A stretch of 6,850 bases of DNA from Actinomycetota bacterium (GCA_019241805.1 JAFAWL010000353.1:1-6850); one strand, 5' to 3'. Numbered from the stretch's first letter, positions 1-6,478 are shown. Notes: generated by a model not told the origin, from the sequence alone. Program-made: numbers and translations.

Positions 1-434
1 GTCCCGCCGACGTGCCAACACAGGGAGCCCGCCGAGACCCCGGTCAGGACGACACCGGCCTCCCACGCAGCTCGCAGGGCCGAGTCGATGCCGTGTACCC
101 GCCACATCGCGAGCAACCCGGCCACACTGCCGCCGCCGACCCAGATCACGTCCTGGGCCAGCAGGTGCTCGCTCGGATCGCCGAGGTTGGGCATCGGAAA
201 CAGAGCCAGGTGCGAGGCGAGCGCGCCGGCTTGCCGCGCCGCGTCGTAGAACCACGTCACGACGTTGGCGTCGTCGCCCAGCGCCGTCGGAAGGAAGCAC
301 ACGCGCGGGGCGCGTCCGGAGACGCCGGCGAGCTCGATCGCGAAGTCGGTGAGCGGAGCGAATTCCCAGCGGGTGCGCGTGCCCATGCGCAGCCCGCCGG
401 AAGTCGCAAGGATCGTCGGCGCATCAGCGGTCAT
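1..434 (-). CDS. Peptidase E-like protein (family S51, type 1 glutamine amidotransferase-like), C-terminus cut by window edge
   Basis: The first 144 residues of a minus-strand gene that continues past the left edge. Family S51 contains serine peptidases such as dipeptidase E (Asp-X dipeptides) and cyanophycinase, built on a class I glutamine-amidotransferase-like fold. Seen here: an N-terminal strand with a TSGG turn (residues 11-14), the segment CFLPTALGDD (46-55), a glycine-rich WVGGGSVAGLL stretch (98-108), and GVSAGS (132-137), in which S134 sits at the family's nucleophile-elbow serine. The catalytic His would lie beyond the window. There is no signal peptide, so it is probably cytoplasmic. 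Start: ATG at 434, with no Shine-Dalgarno site but a TAGGCT hexamer 8 nt upstream, which suggests a leaderless or nearly leaderless mRNA. It is divergent from the kinase gene. The family call is strong; the substrate is unknown. Confidence 0.88.
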   Translation of the reverse strand, partial: MTADAPTILATSGGLRMGTRTRWEFAPLTDFAIELAGVSGRAPRVCFLPTALGDDANVVTWFYDAARQAGALASHLALFPMPNLGDPSEHLLAQDVIWVGGGSVAGLLAMWRVHGIDSALRAAWEAGVVLTGVSAGSLCWHVGG

Positions 435-442
435 GAATCGCA

Positions 443-448
443 AGCCTA
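443..448 (-). promoter_or_regulatory. Possible -10 element for the peptidase E-like gene (leaderless type)
   Basis: On the minus strand the hexamer TAGGCT fits the actinobacterial TANNNT -10 pattern and ends 8 nt before the ATG at 434. No Shine-Dalgarno-like purine run lies in between. This spacing puts the transcription start at or very near the A of the ATG. No good -35 is visible. This is inference from motif and spacing only. Confidence 0.35.
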
Positions 449-524
449 GGTGCGGTACTGGTGCGCAGTCGTTGCGGTCGATCACCCCTGTGGACAACCG
501 CCGCCACGATCCGGCGCGAGGCTC

Positions 525-530
525 TACGGT
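525..530 (+). promoter_or_regulatory. Possible -10 element for the kinase gene
   Basis: TACGGT fits TANNNT and lies 24 nt upstream of the ATG at 555, leaving room for a short leader that carries the strong Shine-Dalgarno run at 541-551. No matching -35 is seen at 16-18 nt; a TGGACA at 491-496 is 28 nt away, too far. Weak evidence. Confidence 0.22.
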
Positions 531-540
531 GAGCCCCGGC

Positions 541-551
541 AGGGAGGGGAG
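541..551 (+). promoter_or_regulatory. Shine-Dalgarno site that sets the kinase start
   Basis: The purine run AGGGAGGGGAG ends 3 nt before the ATG at 555; its first AGGGAGG core ends 7 nt before it. It favours this ATG over the in-frame upstream ATG at 450, whose extra 35 residues look like non-coding sequence. Confidence 0.75.
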
Positions 552-554
552 CTC

Positions 555-2351
555 ATGTGGGAGGTTCAGGGCTACGCCGTCGACGAACAGATCGGCCGCG
601 GGGGCACCAGCGAGGTGTGGCGTGGGCGGGTGCTCGCCACCGGCGAGTCAGTCGCCTTCAAACGCATCCACTTCGCGTCGGAGGCCGATCGGCACTATGC
701 CTTCGGCGAGGCCGCACTGCTGCGCGTGCTCGACGACCCGCACCTGGTGCGACTGCGTGACGTCATCATCGAGGGCTCGGATGTGGTGCTCGTGCTCGAT
801 TACGCGGCCGGTGGCTCGTTGCACGATCTGCTCCGCCGCCGAGGTCGGCTGACGGCAGGGGAGACGGTGGGGGCGCTTGCCCCGATCGGTGCGACGCTGA
901 GCTATCTACACACCGAGCATGTCGTGCACGGGGATGTCAGCGCGGCCAACATCCTGTTCTCGGCCGACCGGCGCCCCTTGCTAGCCGACCTCGGCGTCGC
1001 CCGGATCGCAGGCGACCGACGCCCGGCAGCGAGCACGCCCGCCTACATCGACCCGGTGGTGGCCGCCGGCCGAGCGCCGACTACGGCTAGCGACGTGTTT
1101 TCGCTAGCCGCGGTCGCCCTGCACGCTCTGACCGGCATCCCGGTTTGGCAGGGATATCTGGCGACGGAGATGACCGGCCGGGCTCGACGGGGCGACGTCG
1201 GCGATCTGCCCGAACGACTGGCCGCGTTACCGGCTGGTCTCGGTCCGACCCTGTGGGCGGGCTTGGAGTTGGACCCGCAACGACGGTGTTCCATGACCGA
1301 TCTGACCTTCGCGTTGCGGCAGGCGCAGGCTCCGGAGCCGGTGCACCTGGGCGCCGGCGGTCCCCGTCCGATGCTCGAACGACCGCCTGCCCCCGTCGGC
1401 CCTGGCCGACACCGCCGGACCGGCGGGGGGACGTCTGCGGGCGCAGTCTCGGCGGCACGGGCGGTGCCGAATCAAGGGTCGTGGGCGGCGCGGCTTGGTG
1501 CCGTGGTCAGTCCTGCGCGTCCGGCGCCCGCGGCTCGGCCCGACTTCGCGCGTCCGTCCTCGCCCAGCACTGGTCGAGCGTCGCCGGATCGGTCAAGCGA
1601 CGCCGCCGTCAAGCGTGGTCGGCGCGCAAGGCCACCGGACACCGACCTGCACTCCTCTCGCATGGTCATGGGTTGGACGACGGGCGACCCGATTCCGACG
1701 CGCGCGGTCGATCCGGCGACCGGCAACGTCCGCCCCCTGCGACCGTCGCAGACCTCCCGCGACCCGCGACGACTCTCGGGTCGGACGCTGGTCGTATTGG
1801 CTGCCCTTGTGCTGGCGATGGCGGGGGTTCTCGCCGCAATCCGCCTTGCTCACGGTTCGGCGGCCGCCGCTCACTCGTCGCCGCTGGCCCATAGGTCGCC
1901 GTTGGCTCACACGTCGCCGCTGGCCGGCTCGTCGTCCGGGGTCGTCTCCTCGCCGGTTGACGGGTCGTCGCCGGTTGAGATCGCCTCCCGCGAGTTGCGC
2001 CGGCTCGACGACCTCCGCAATCGGGCATTCGCGACCCGTGATCCGGAACTGTTGCGGCAGGTGTATGCGCTCGACCCGCTGTTCGAGCAGGATCGGGCTT
2101 CACTGACCGCCGCCGTCCCGTCAGGTTGCGCACTGACCGGGCTGCGGACCGAGTACTCCGACCTGCGGGCATCCACCGATGCCGGCGGGAGTATCACCGT
2201 GACTACCAACGCGACACTCGCGGGCCCGAGCCTTGTCTGCGGATCTCAACGAGAGCCGGCGAGCCCCGGCAACAGCGCTCGGCTACGGATCGTGCTCACC
2301 CCGGAGGCCCGCGGCCAGTACCGGATCAGCGGTCAGCAGGTGATGTCCTGA
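555..2351 (+). CDS. Membrane-anchored Ser/Thr protein kinase with extracytoplasmic domain
   Basis: A 598-residue PknB-type (Hanks) kinase predicted to phosphorylate Ser/Thr at the membrane. The kinase domain spans about residues 6-257. Visible motifs: glycine loop GRGGTSEVWRG (14-24), ATP lysine K36 in VAFK, likely alphaC glutamate E52, catalytic loop HGDVSAAN (H125, D127, N132), metal-binding DLG (145-147) and subdomain IX SDVFSLA. All core catalytic residues are present, so activity is likely. Two departures from the norm: HRD is HGD (non-RD type), and the APE motif reads DPV (166-168), losing its glutamate. A Pro/Arg/Ser/Ala-rich linker (about 258-410) leads to one membrane helix (about 411-430). 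Outside are three SPLA repeats and a domain of about 120 residues with C525 and C562, possibly disulfide-bonded and perhaps NTF2-like (tentative). No PASTA repeats. Convergent with the TIGR01777 gene, 9 bp apart. Substrates and ligand are unknown. Confidence 0.93.
   Translation: MWEVQGYAVDEQIGRGGTSEVWRGRVLATGESVAFKRIHFASEADRHYAFGEAALLRVLDDPHLVRLRDVIIEGSDVVLVLDYAAGGSLHDLLRRRGRLTAGETVGALAPIGATLSYLHTEHVVHGDVSAANILFSADRRPLLADLGVARIAGDRRPAASTPAYIDPVVAAGRAPTTASDVFSLAAVALHALTGIPVWQGYLATEMTGRARRGDVGDLPERLAALPAGLGPTLWAGLELDPQRRCSMTDLTFALRQAQAPEPVHLGAGGPRPMLERPPAPVGPGRHRRTGGGTSAGAVSAARAVPNQGSWAARLGAVVSPARPAPAARPDFARPSSPSTGRASPDRSSDAAVKRGRRARPPDTDLHSSRMVMGWTTGDPIPTRAVDPATGNVRPLRPSQTSRDPRRLSGRTLVVLAALVLAMAGVLAAIRLAHGSAAAAHSSPLAHRSPLAHTSPLAGSSSGVVSSPVDGSSPVEIASRELRRLDDLRNRAFATRDPELLRQVYALDPLFEQDRASLTAAVPSGCALTGLRTEYSDLRASTDAGGSITVTTNATLAGPSLVCGSQREPASPGNSARLRIVLTPEARGQYRISGQQVMS
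1875..1928 (+). repeat. Three 18-bp in-frame repeats (xSPLAx) in the kinase stalk
   Basis: Three consecutive 18-bp units at 1875-1892, 1893-1910 and 1911-1928 encode SSPLAH, RSPLAH and TSPLAG just outside the predicted membrane helix. A further degenerate SSPV pair follows (about 1944-1976). The Ser/Pro-rich stretch is likely a flexible extracellular stalk. The units differ at several third positions. Confidence 0.8.
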
Positions 2352-2391
2352 CGAGCCGGTCTAGCCCAGCGCGGAACGCAGCGCCGGCTCG
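2352..2391. terminator. 8-bp inverted repeat at the convergent gene junction, possible bidirectional terminator
   Basis: CGAGCCGG (2352-2359) and CCGGCTCG (2384-2391) are perfect inverted arms around a 24-nt loop. The left arm begins immediately after the kinase stop codon. The right arm lies within the last codons of the TIGR01777 gene. Neither direction shows a T-tract, so it is not a canonical intrinsic terminator, though actinobacterial terminators often lack one. The long loop lowers confidence. Confidence 0.35.
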
Positions 2392-3239
2392 AGGTCGGTG
2401 TGTTCGAAACCGAACCCGGTATCAGTCAATCGCTTCGGCAATGCCCGCTGGCCACCGAGTACCTCGCCGGCGAACTCGCCCAGGGTGGCCCGCAGCGCCA
2501 GAGCCGGAACCCGCATGACCGCCGGCCGCCGTAGCACCCGACCCAGGACCGCGCTGAACTCACGATTGGTCACCGGCGCCGGCCCGGTGAGGTTGACCGG
2601 CCCGGCGAGGTCAGGCTGTTCGATCACGTGTCGGATCGCGCGGATCTCGTCGGTGAGCGAGATCCAGGGCATCCACTGCCGGCCGTCACCCAACCGGCCG
2701 CCGGCGCCGAGCTTGAACACCGGCAGCAGTTGGGCGAGCAGGCCACCGGAGCCGAGCACCAATCCGGTGCGTAGATGGGCGACTCGGCTTCCGGCGTCGG
2801 AGGCGGTCGCCGCCGCCGACTCCCATTGGCGACAGACCAAGGCGAGAAAGCTGTCGCCACTCGGAGCGCTCTCATCAATGATGCGATCACCCGTGTCGCC
2901 GTAATAACCGACCGCGGAGGCACAGATCAGCGGCGTGCCGCTTCCCGCCACGGACCGGGCCAGTGTCGAGACGGGCTCGATCCGACTGCTCAGGATGACC
3001 TGCTTGTACTCGTCGCTCCAACGTCGAGCGCCGACGCCGGCCCCCGACAAACAGACCACCACGTCACACCCGTCGGTGACACCCGACGCCAGCTCGGCCC
3101 GATCGGGATGCCATTCGATCTCGTTCGACCTCGTCGGCGCGCGTCGCACGAGCACGCGCACGTCATGACCGTCAGATGCCAGCGAACGGTGTAACGCGCT
3201 ACCGATGAATCCCGATGCGCCCGCGAGCAGAATCCTCAT
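2361..3239 (-). CDS. TIGR01777-family NAD(P)-binding epimerase-like protein (YfcH/Rv2216 type)
   Basis: A 292-residue atypical short-chain dehydrogenase/reductase, full length for the family. An N-terminal Rossmann fold opens with GASGFIG (7-13). CLSGAGVG (63-70) and the family signature SAVGYYGDTGD (108-118) follow, then RTGLVLGSGG (157-166) and GDGRQWMPWI (184-193). The C-terminal part (about 240-288, ending in GFGFEHTDLEPAL) matches the DUF1731 domain found at the end of this family. Called a nucleoside-diphosphate-sugar epimerase in many databases, but to my knowledge the true substrate is not established. The ATG at 3239 follows the sucB stop by 13 bp with only a weak purine site (GAGCGG), so translation probably depends on co-transcription with sucB. 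The M. tuberculosis counterpart Rv2216 also sits next to dlaT (Rv2215), supporting the assignment. Confidence 0.93.
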   Translation of the reverse strand: MRILLAGASGFIGSALHRSLASDGHDVRVLVRRAPTRSNEIEWHPDRAELASGVTDGCDVVVCLSGAGVGARRWSDEYKQVILSSRIEPVSTLARSVAGSGTPLICASAVGYYGDTGDRIIDESAPSGDSFLALVCRQWESAAATASDAGSRVAHLRTGLVLGSGGLLAQLLPVFKLGAGGRLGDGRQWMPWISLTDEIRAIRHVIEQPDLAGPVNLTGPAPVTNREFSAVLGRVLRRPAVMRVPALALRATLGEFAGEVLGGQRALPKRLTDTGFGFEHTDLEPALRSALG

Positions 3240-3252
3240 CCGCTCGGGCTGC

Positions 3253-4830
3253 TCAACTCAGCCCTAGAGCTCGCTCGAAGTTTCCGTCCTCGAGCCGGCT
3301 CTTCACGGTGCCGAGGAAACGCGCTGCGTCGGCACCGTCGACGATGCGGTGATCGTAGGAGAGCGCGAGGTAGATCATCGAGCGGATCGCGATGGTCTCG
3401 CCGAGATCCTCGTCGTCCACGACTACCGGACGCTTCACGACCGTGCCGGTGCCGAGGATGGCGACCTGCGGCTGATTGATGATCGGCGTGTCGAACAACG
3501 CACCTCGACTGCCCGTGTTGGTCAACGTAAACGTGCCGCCGCCGAGTTCGTCCGGGCTGATCCGGTTCGAGCGGGTCCTGTCGGCCAGGTCGGCGATCTT
3601 GCGGGCGATCCCGGCGAGGTTCAGGTCGCCCGCGTTGTGGATCACGGGTACGGCTAGACCGCGTTCGGTGTCGACCGCGATGCCCAGGTGCTCGGCGTCG
3701 TGGTAGGTGACCGTCTTCTGCTCGAGATCGATCGAGCTGTTCACCACCGGGTGGGCTTTGAGCGCCTCGATGGCCGCGACGGCGAAGAACGGCAGGAACG
3801 TCAGCTTGACGCCCTCGCGCTGCTCGAAGTCGCGCTTGGCCCGAGCGCGCAGGCGCGCGATGCGGGTGACGTCGACCTCCACGACGGTCGTGAGCTGGGC
3901 CGAGACCTGAAGTGACTCGACCATCCGGGCGGCGATCACCTGTCGCATCCGGGACAGCTTCTCGGTGCGCCCACGAACAGATGCCAGGCCGGTAGCGGCG
4001 GTACCCGCGGTGGCCGACTGCGCTCCGTTGGCCTGGGCCGCCTGCTCGGCGGCTGTCCGGTCGGCAGCCTCGGACGCGGCCCGATCGGCCGCGGCGAGCA
4101 CGTCGGCCTTACGGATCCGCCCACCGATGCCGGTGCCCGTGACCGAGTTGAGGTCGACGCCGCGTTCGCTGGCAAGTTTGCGGACGAGCGGCGTCACGTA
4201 CGTCCCGGCGACGTCCTCGTCGTCGGCAGCGGGCCTGCCCGCCGAATCCGTCGGGATCGAGGGTGCAGGGGCGGAGGGTGCCGGCGCGGACGGTGCTGAT
4301 ACGGCCGCGGCTGGCGCGGACGATGCCCCCGCGGGGGGTGCCGGAGCGGGCGGTGCAGGGGCGGAGGGTGCAGGGGCGGAGGGTGCAGGGGCGGAGGCGG
4401 CAACCTGAGCTGGTGCCGACGAGGTGAGCTCGGCCGGCGTTGCGGCCGGCGCCGGATCCGGCGAGGCGGGCGTCTGGGTCACCGGTTCCGGCGGGCTGGG
4501 CGCCGCCGCGGCCGGCGACGGGACGGCCTCGGGAGCCTGAACCGGCGCGGGCTCAGGCTCGGCATCTGGGGCCGACGCCGCGGCCGATTCGTCACCGTCA
4601 CTGATGATTGCTAGCTCGACGCCGATGTCGACGGTCTCGTCCTCGCGAACCTTGATCGAAGTGAGCACACCCGACGCCGGGGAAGGCACTTCGGTGTCCA
4701 CCTTGTCGGTCGACACTTCGAGTAGGGGCTCGTCGGCCTCTACCCGATCACCCTCGGCCTTGAGCCAGCGGGTGACCGTTCCTTCGGTGACGCTCTCACC
4801 CAGGCGGGGCATCGTCACGGATACCGGCAT
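3253..4830 (-). CDS. sucB: Dihydrolipoamide acyltransferase, E2 of 2-oxoacid dehydrogenase complex (SucB/DlaT type)
   Basis: The 525-residue E2 core enzyme transfers acyl groups from its lipoyl arm to CoA. In order: a single lipoyl domain (1 to about 78) with the lipoylated lysine K43 in STDKVDTEV; a long Ala/Pro linker (about 80-205); a peripheral-subunit-binding domain (about 212-247, TPLVRKLASERGVDL to GRIRKADVLAA) that docks E1 or E3; and the catalytic domain (about 290-525) with SYDHRIVDG carrying H494 and D498. Start: ATG at 4830 with AAGGAG 8 nt upstream. Family models name it succinyltransferase (SucB), but in Mycobacterium and Corynebacterium the orthologue (DlaT/AceF) serves pyruvate dehydrogenase, since their 2-oxoglutarate dehydrogenase has its own E2 domain; in M. 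tuberculosis it also joins a peroxynitrite reductase system. Which role applies here cannot be seen. Lies 66 bp downstream of lpd in the same direction. Confidence 0.96.
   Translation of the reverse strand: MPVSVTMPRLGESVTEGTVTRWLKAEGDRVEADEPLLEVSTDKVDTEVPSPASGVLTSIKVREDETVDIGVELAIISDGDESAAASAPDAEPEPAPVQAPEAVPSPAAAAPSPPEPVTQTPASPDPAPAATPAELTSSAPAQVAASAPAPSAPAPSAPAPPAPAPPAGASSAPAAAVSAPSAPAPSAPAPSIPTDSAGRPAADDEDVAGTYVTPLVRKLASERGVDLNSVTGTGIGGRIRKADVLAAADRAASEAADRTAAEQAAQANGAQSATAGTAATGLASVRGRTEKLSRMRQVIAARMVESLQVSAQLTTVVEVDVTRIARLRARAKRDFEQREGVKLTFLPFFAVAAIEALKAHPVVNSSIDLEQKTVTYHDAEHLGIAVDTERGLAVPVIHNAGDLNLAGIARKIADLADRTRSNRISPDELGGGTFTLTNTGSRGALFDTPIINQPQVAILGTGTVVKRPVVVDDEDLGETIAIRSMIYLALSYDHRIVDGADAARFLGTVKSRLEDGNFERALGLS
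4262..4396. repeat. 15-bp repeats encoding the Ala/Pro linker of E2
   Basis: On the plus strand, GGTGCAGGGGCGGAG occurs exactly at 4262-4276 and in three tandem exact copies at 4352-4366, 4367-4381 and 4382-4396, with degenerate copies between. Read on the minus strand these give five-residue Ala-Pro-Ser units of the flexible linker. The linker is the swinging-arm hinge of E2; slippage here would add or remove five residues without a frameshift. Confidence 0.9.
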
Positions 4831-4838
4831 GTCGGCTA

Positions 4839-4844
4839 CTCCTT
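4839..4844 (-). promoter_or_regulatory. Shine-Dalgarno site of sucB
   Basis: AAGGAG on the minus strand with 8 nt to the ATG at 4830. It decides against the longer in-frame start at 4881, whose extra 17 residues precede the conserved MPVSVTMPRLGES beginning of the lipoyl domain. It begins 4 nt after the downstream hairpin ends. Confidence 0.85.
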
Positions 4845-4848
4845 CATT

Positions 4849-4894
4849 GCCACCCCGGAGGGCGGCGATCAGCAGCGCCACCCGGGCGGGCGGC
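4849..4894 (-). other. Duplicated GC-rich hairpin in the lpd-sucB intercistronic region
   Basis: In the lpd-sucB transcript two 18-nt hairpins share the same 7-bp stem: GCCGCCC-GCCC-GGGUGGC (4894-4877) and GCCGCCC-UCCG-GGGUGGC (4866-4849), with 10 nt between them. Each stem has six Watson-Crick pairs and one G-U. The second loop, UCCG closed by C-G, fits the very stable UNCG tetraloop class. The first hairpin starts 2 nt after the lpd stop; the second ends 4 nt before the sucB Shine-Dalgarno. No U-tract follows, so terminator function is unlikely. A role in mRNA stability, processing or sucB initiation is inference. Confidence 0.6.
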
Positions 4895-4896
4895 TC

Positions 4897-6276
4897 TCAG
4901 TCGTGTACGTGCAGCGGCTTACCGGCGAGCAGCAGGTGCGCCTCGCCGATGGCTTCGGACTGCGTGGGGTGCGGGTGGATCAGCTGCGCGACCTCGGCGG
5001 GCAATGCCTCCCAGTTGTAGATCAGTTGTGCTTCGGCGATCAGCTCACCGACCCGGTCGCCGACGATGTGGATGCCGAGGACCGGGCCGTCGATCTCGGC
5101 GACGAGCTTGACGGCGCCTCGCGTCTGCAGGATGGCGCTGCGTCCGTTGCCCGACAGGTCGTAGGTCACCGTGGTGACCCGATCCGCACCCAGCCTCTCG
5201 ACGGCCTGAGTTTCGGTCAGCCCGACCGAGGCGACCTCGGGCGAGGAGTACGTGATCCGGGGGACTCCGGCCATATCGATCGGCGTCACCGGCAGACCGG
5301 CGATGTGCTCCGCGACGAGGATTCCTTCCGCGAAACCCAGGTGCGCGAGCTGCAGCGTCGGGATGAGGTCGCCGACCGCGTAGACGCCCTCGACTCCGGT
5401 GCGGCAGTACTCATCGACTATCACGAAGCCGCGCTCGAGCCGGATTCCCTGCTGCTCGTAGCCGAGATCGGCCGACACCGGCCCGCGACCGACGGCGACC
5501 AGCAGTAGTTCGGCGTCGATCGTCGAGCCGTCCTCCAGGCTCACGTGCACACCGGAGTCGGTCGGCTTTACGCCGGCGAACCGCGCGTTGAGCTTGAAGT
5601 TGATCCCACGCCGTCGGAAGGCCCGTTCGAGCAATTTGGAGTTGGCCTCGTCCTCCAACGGCACCAGGTGCGGCAGTGCCTCCACGATCGTCACGTCGGT
5701 GCCGAAGGACTTCCAGGCACTCGCAAACTCCACGCCGATGACGCCGCCGCCGAGAATGACGGCGCTCGCCGGCACGTGATCCAGTTGCAGCGCGTGCTCG
5801 CTGGTGATCACTCGTCGACCGTCGACATCGAGTCCAGGCAGCGTGCGGGAGTACGAGCCCGTGGCGAGGATCAGGTTGGTGCCGGTGAAGGTGTCGCCGC
5901 CGACGGCAACCGTGCGTGGGCCGACGAGCCGCCCTTCACCCTCGATCGTGGTGATGCCGCGGCTGGCGATCAGCCCTTGCAGGCCCTTGTGGTTCTTGCT
6001 GACCACGGCGTCCTTGTACTTGTGGACGCCGGCCATATCGATGCCTTCGAAGGTGGCGTTGACGCCGAATTGCGCGCTCTCGCGGGTGGCGTCGGCAATC
6101 TCACCGGCGTGCAGTAGCGCCTTGGTCGGGATGCAACCGCGGTGAAGGCACGTGCCCCCGACCTTGTCCTTCTCGACGAGAACGACCGACTTGCCTAGTT
6201 CGGCCGAGCGCAATGCCGCCGCGTAACCACCGCTTCCGCCACCGAGAATGACGATGTCTGACTCATGATCGGCCAC
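4897..6276 (-). CDS. lpd: Dihydrolipoyl dehydrogenase (E3)
   Basis: A 459-residue FAD-dependent flavoprotein that reoxidises the dihydrolipoyl groups of E2 and reduces NAD+. Seen: FAD-binding GGGSGG (12-17); redox-active disulfide GGTCLHRGC (C43, C48); LATGSYSRTLPG (137-148); NAD-binding GGGVIGVEF (176-184) with E199 at the end of the following strand, fitting NAD preference; second FAD motif VYAVGD (298-303); dimer interface domain from about 338; and HPHPTQSE (434-441) with the catalytic His-Glu pair H436/E441. Length is normal for the family. Start: GTG at 6276 with GGGAG 8 nt upstream; the in-frame ATG at 6330 would add 18 residues without homology-like content. First gene of the lpd-sucB-TIGR01777 run, presumably co-transcribed, supplying E3 to the pyruvate and 2-oxoglutarate complexes. 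Confidence 0.97.
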   Translation of the reverse strand: MADHESDIVILGGGSGGYAAALRSAELGKSVVLVEKDKVGGTCLHRGCIPTKALLHAGEIADATRESAQFGVNATFEGIDMAGVHKYKDAVVSKNHKGLQGLIASRGITTIEGEGRLVGPRTVAVGGDTFTGTNLILATGSYSRTLPGLDVDGRRVITSEHALQLDHVPASAVILGGGVIGVEFASAWKSFGTDVTIVEALPHLVPLEDEANSKLLERAFRRRGINFKLNARFAGVKPTDSGVHVSLEDGSTIDAELLLVAVGRGPVSADLGYEQQGIRLERGFVIVDEYCRTGVEGVYAVGDLIPTLQLAHLGFAEGILVAEHIAGLPVTPIDMAGVPRITYSSPEVASVGLTETQAVERLGADRVTTVTYDLSGNGRSAILQTRGAVKLVAEIDGPVLGIHIVGDRVGELIAEAQLIYNWEALPAEVAQLIHPHPTQSEAIGEAHLLLAGKPLHVHD

Positions 6277-6284
6277 GTCGACGT

Positions 6285-6289
6285 CTCCC
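6285..6289 (-). promoter_or_regulatory. Shine-Dalgarno site that sets the GTG start of lpd
   Basis: GGGAG on the minus strand with 8 nt to the GTG at 6276. An alternative in-frame GTG at 6291 and ATG at 6330 have no comparable site. Confidence 0.75.
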
Positions 6290-6466
6290 ACGCAGTGCCA
6301 GCGAATCCGGCGGTCGGCTCGCCAGTCCATCTTGCCCTAACGGCGATCGGGGGCGCGTCAGGGTGCGGCGCCTGGGATCACGCTTGCCGACACACAGCTG
6401 CTTCGTGGCCCGGCGGTGGCATCATCAAACGCCTTCGCCCGCTACCGGCAGGCTTTCCAGGACGTG

Positions 6467-6473
6467 AGGAGGG
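6467..6473 (+). promoter_or_regulatory. Shine-Dalgarno site that sets the GTG start of the 111-residue gene
   Basis: AGGAGGG, a near-perfect anti-16S match, with 5 nt to the GTG at 6479. It makes this start far better than the in-frame GTG at 6416, which has no purine run upstream. Confidence 0.85.
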
Positions 6474-6478
6474 ACGCG

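Larger units (their letters stand above)
6277..6478. other. Divergent intergenic region between lpd and the 111-residue gene
   Basis: These 202 bp must hold the promoters for the lpd run and the small plus-strand gene. I find no convincing -35/-10 pair on either strand: a CTGACG on the minus strand (about 6357-6362) and a TTGCCG on the plus strand (6384-6389) lack well-placed partners. No tRNA, riboswitch or strong inverted repeat was recognised. The only clear signals are the two Shine-Dalgarno sites at its ends. Confidence 0.5.

Noticed and set aside
491..530. TGGACA (491-496) paired with TACGGT (525-530) as a full kinase promoter
   Set aside because: The 28-nt spacer is much longer than the 16-18 nt expected; only the -10-like element is kept, at low confidence.
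450..554. In-frame extension of the kinase from an ATG at 450
   Set aside because: The 35 added residues do not look like kinase N-terminus, and the very strong Shine-Dalgarno at 541-551 points to the ATG at 555.
1087..2209. Overlapping open frames on both strands inside the kinase linker and tail
   Set aside because: Arg/Pro-rich translations typical of alternate frames in GC-rich DNA. The kinase frame explains the region with clear domains on both sides of the linker.
4262..4396. CRISPR-like spaced repeats
   Set aside because: The units are 15 bp, mostly contiguous, in frame, and encode the known Ala/Pro linker of E2; there are no spacers.
4831..4881. Longer start for sucB at 4881
   Set aside because: It would translate through the second hairpin and the Shine-Dalgarno; the lipoyl domain begins normally at the ATG at 4830.
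4849..4894. Rho-independent terminator between lpd and sucB
   Set aside because: Neither hairpin is followed by a U-tract, and ending transcription here would separate two genes that normally work and run together.
4903..6145. Long open frames on the plus strand opposite lpd (about 4903-5508, 5545-6117, 5804-6145)
   Set aside because: Antisense shadows of a strongly conserved gene in high-GC DNA; their translations show no recognisable domain.
6277..6330. Longer start for lpd at ATG 6330
   Set aside because: The added 18 residues precede the normal E3 N-terminus, and a GGGAG site is well placed for the GTG at 6276.
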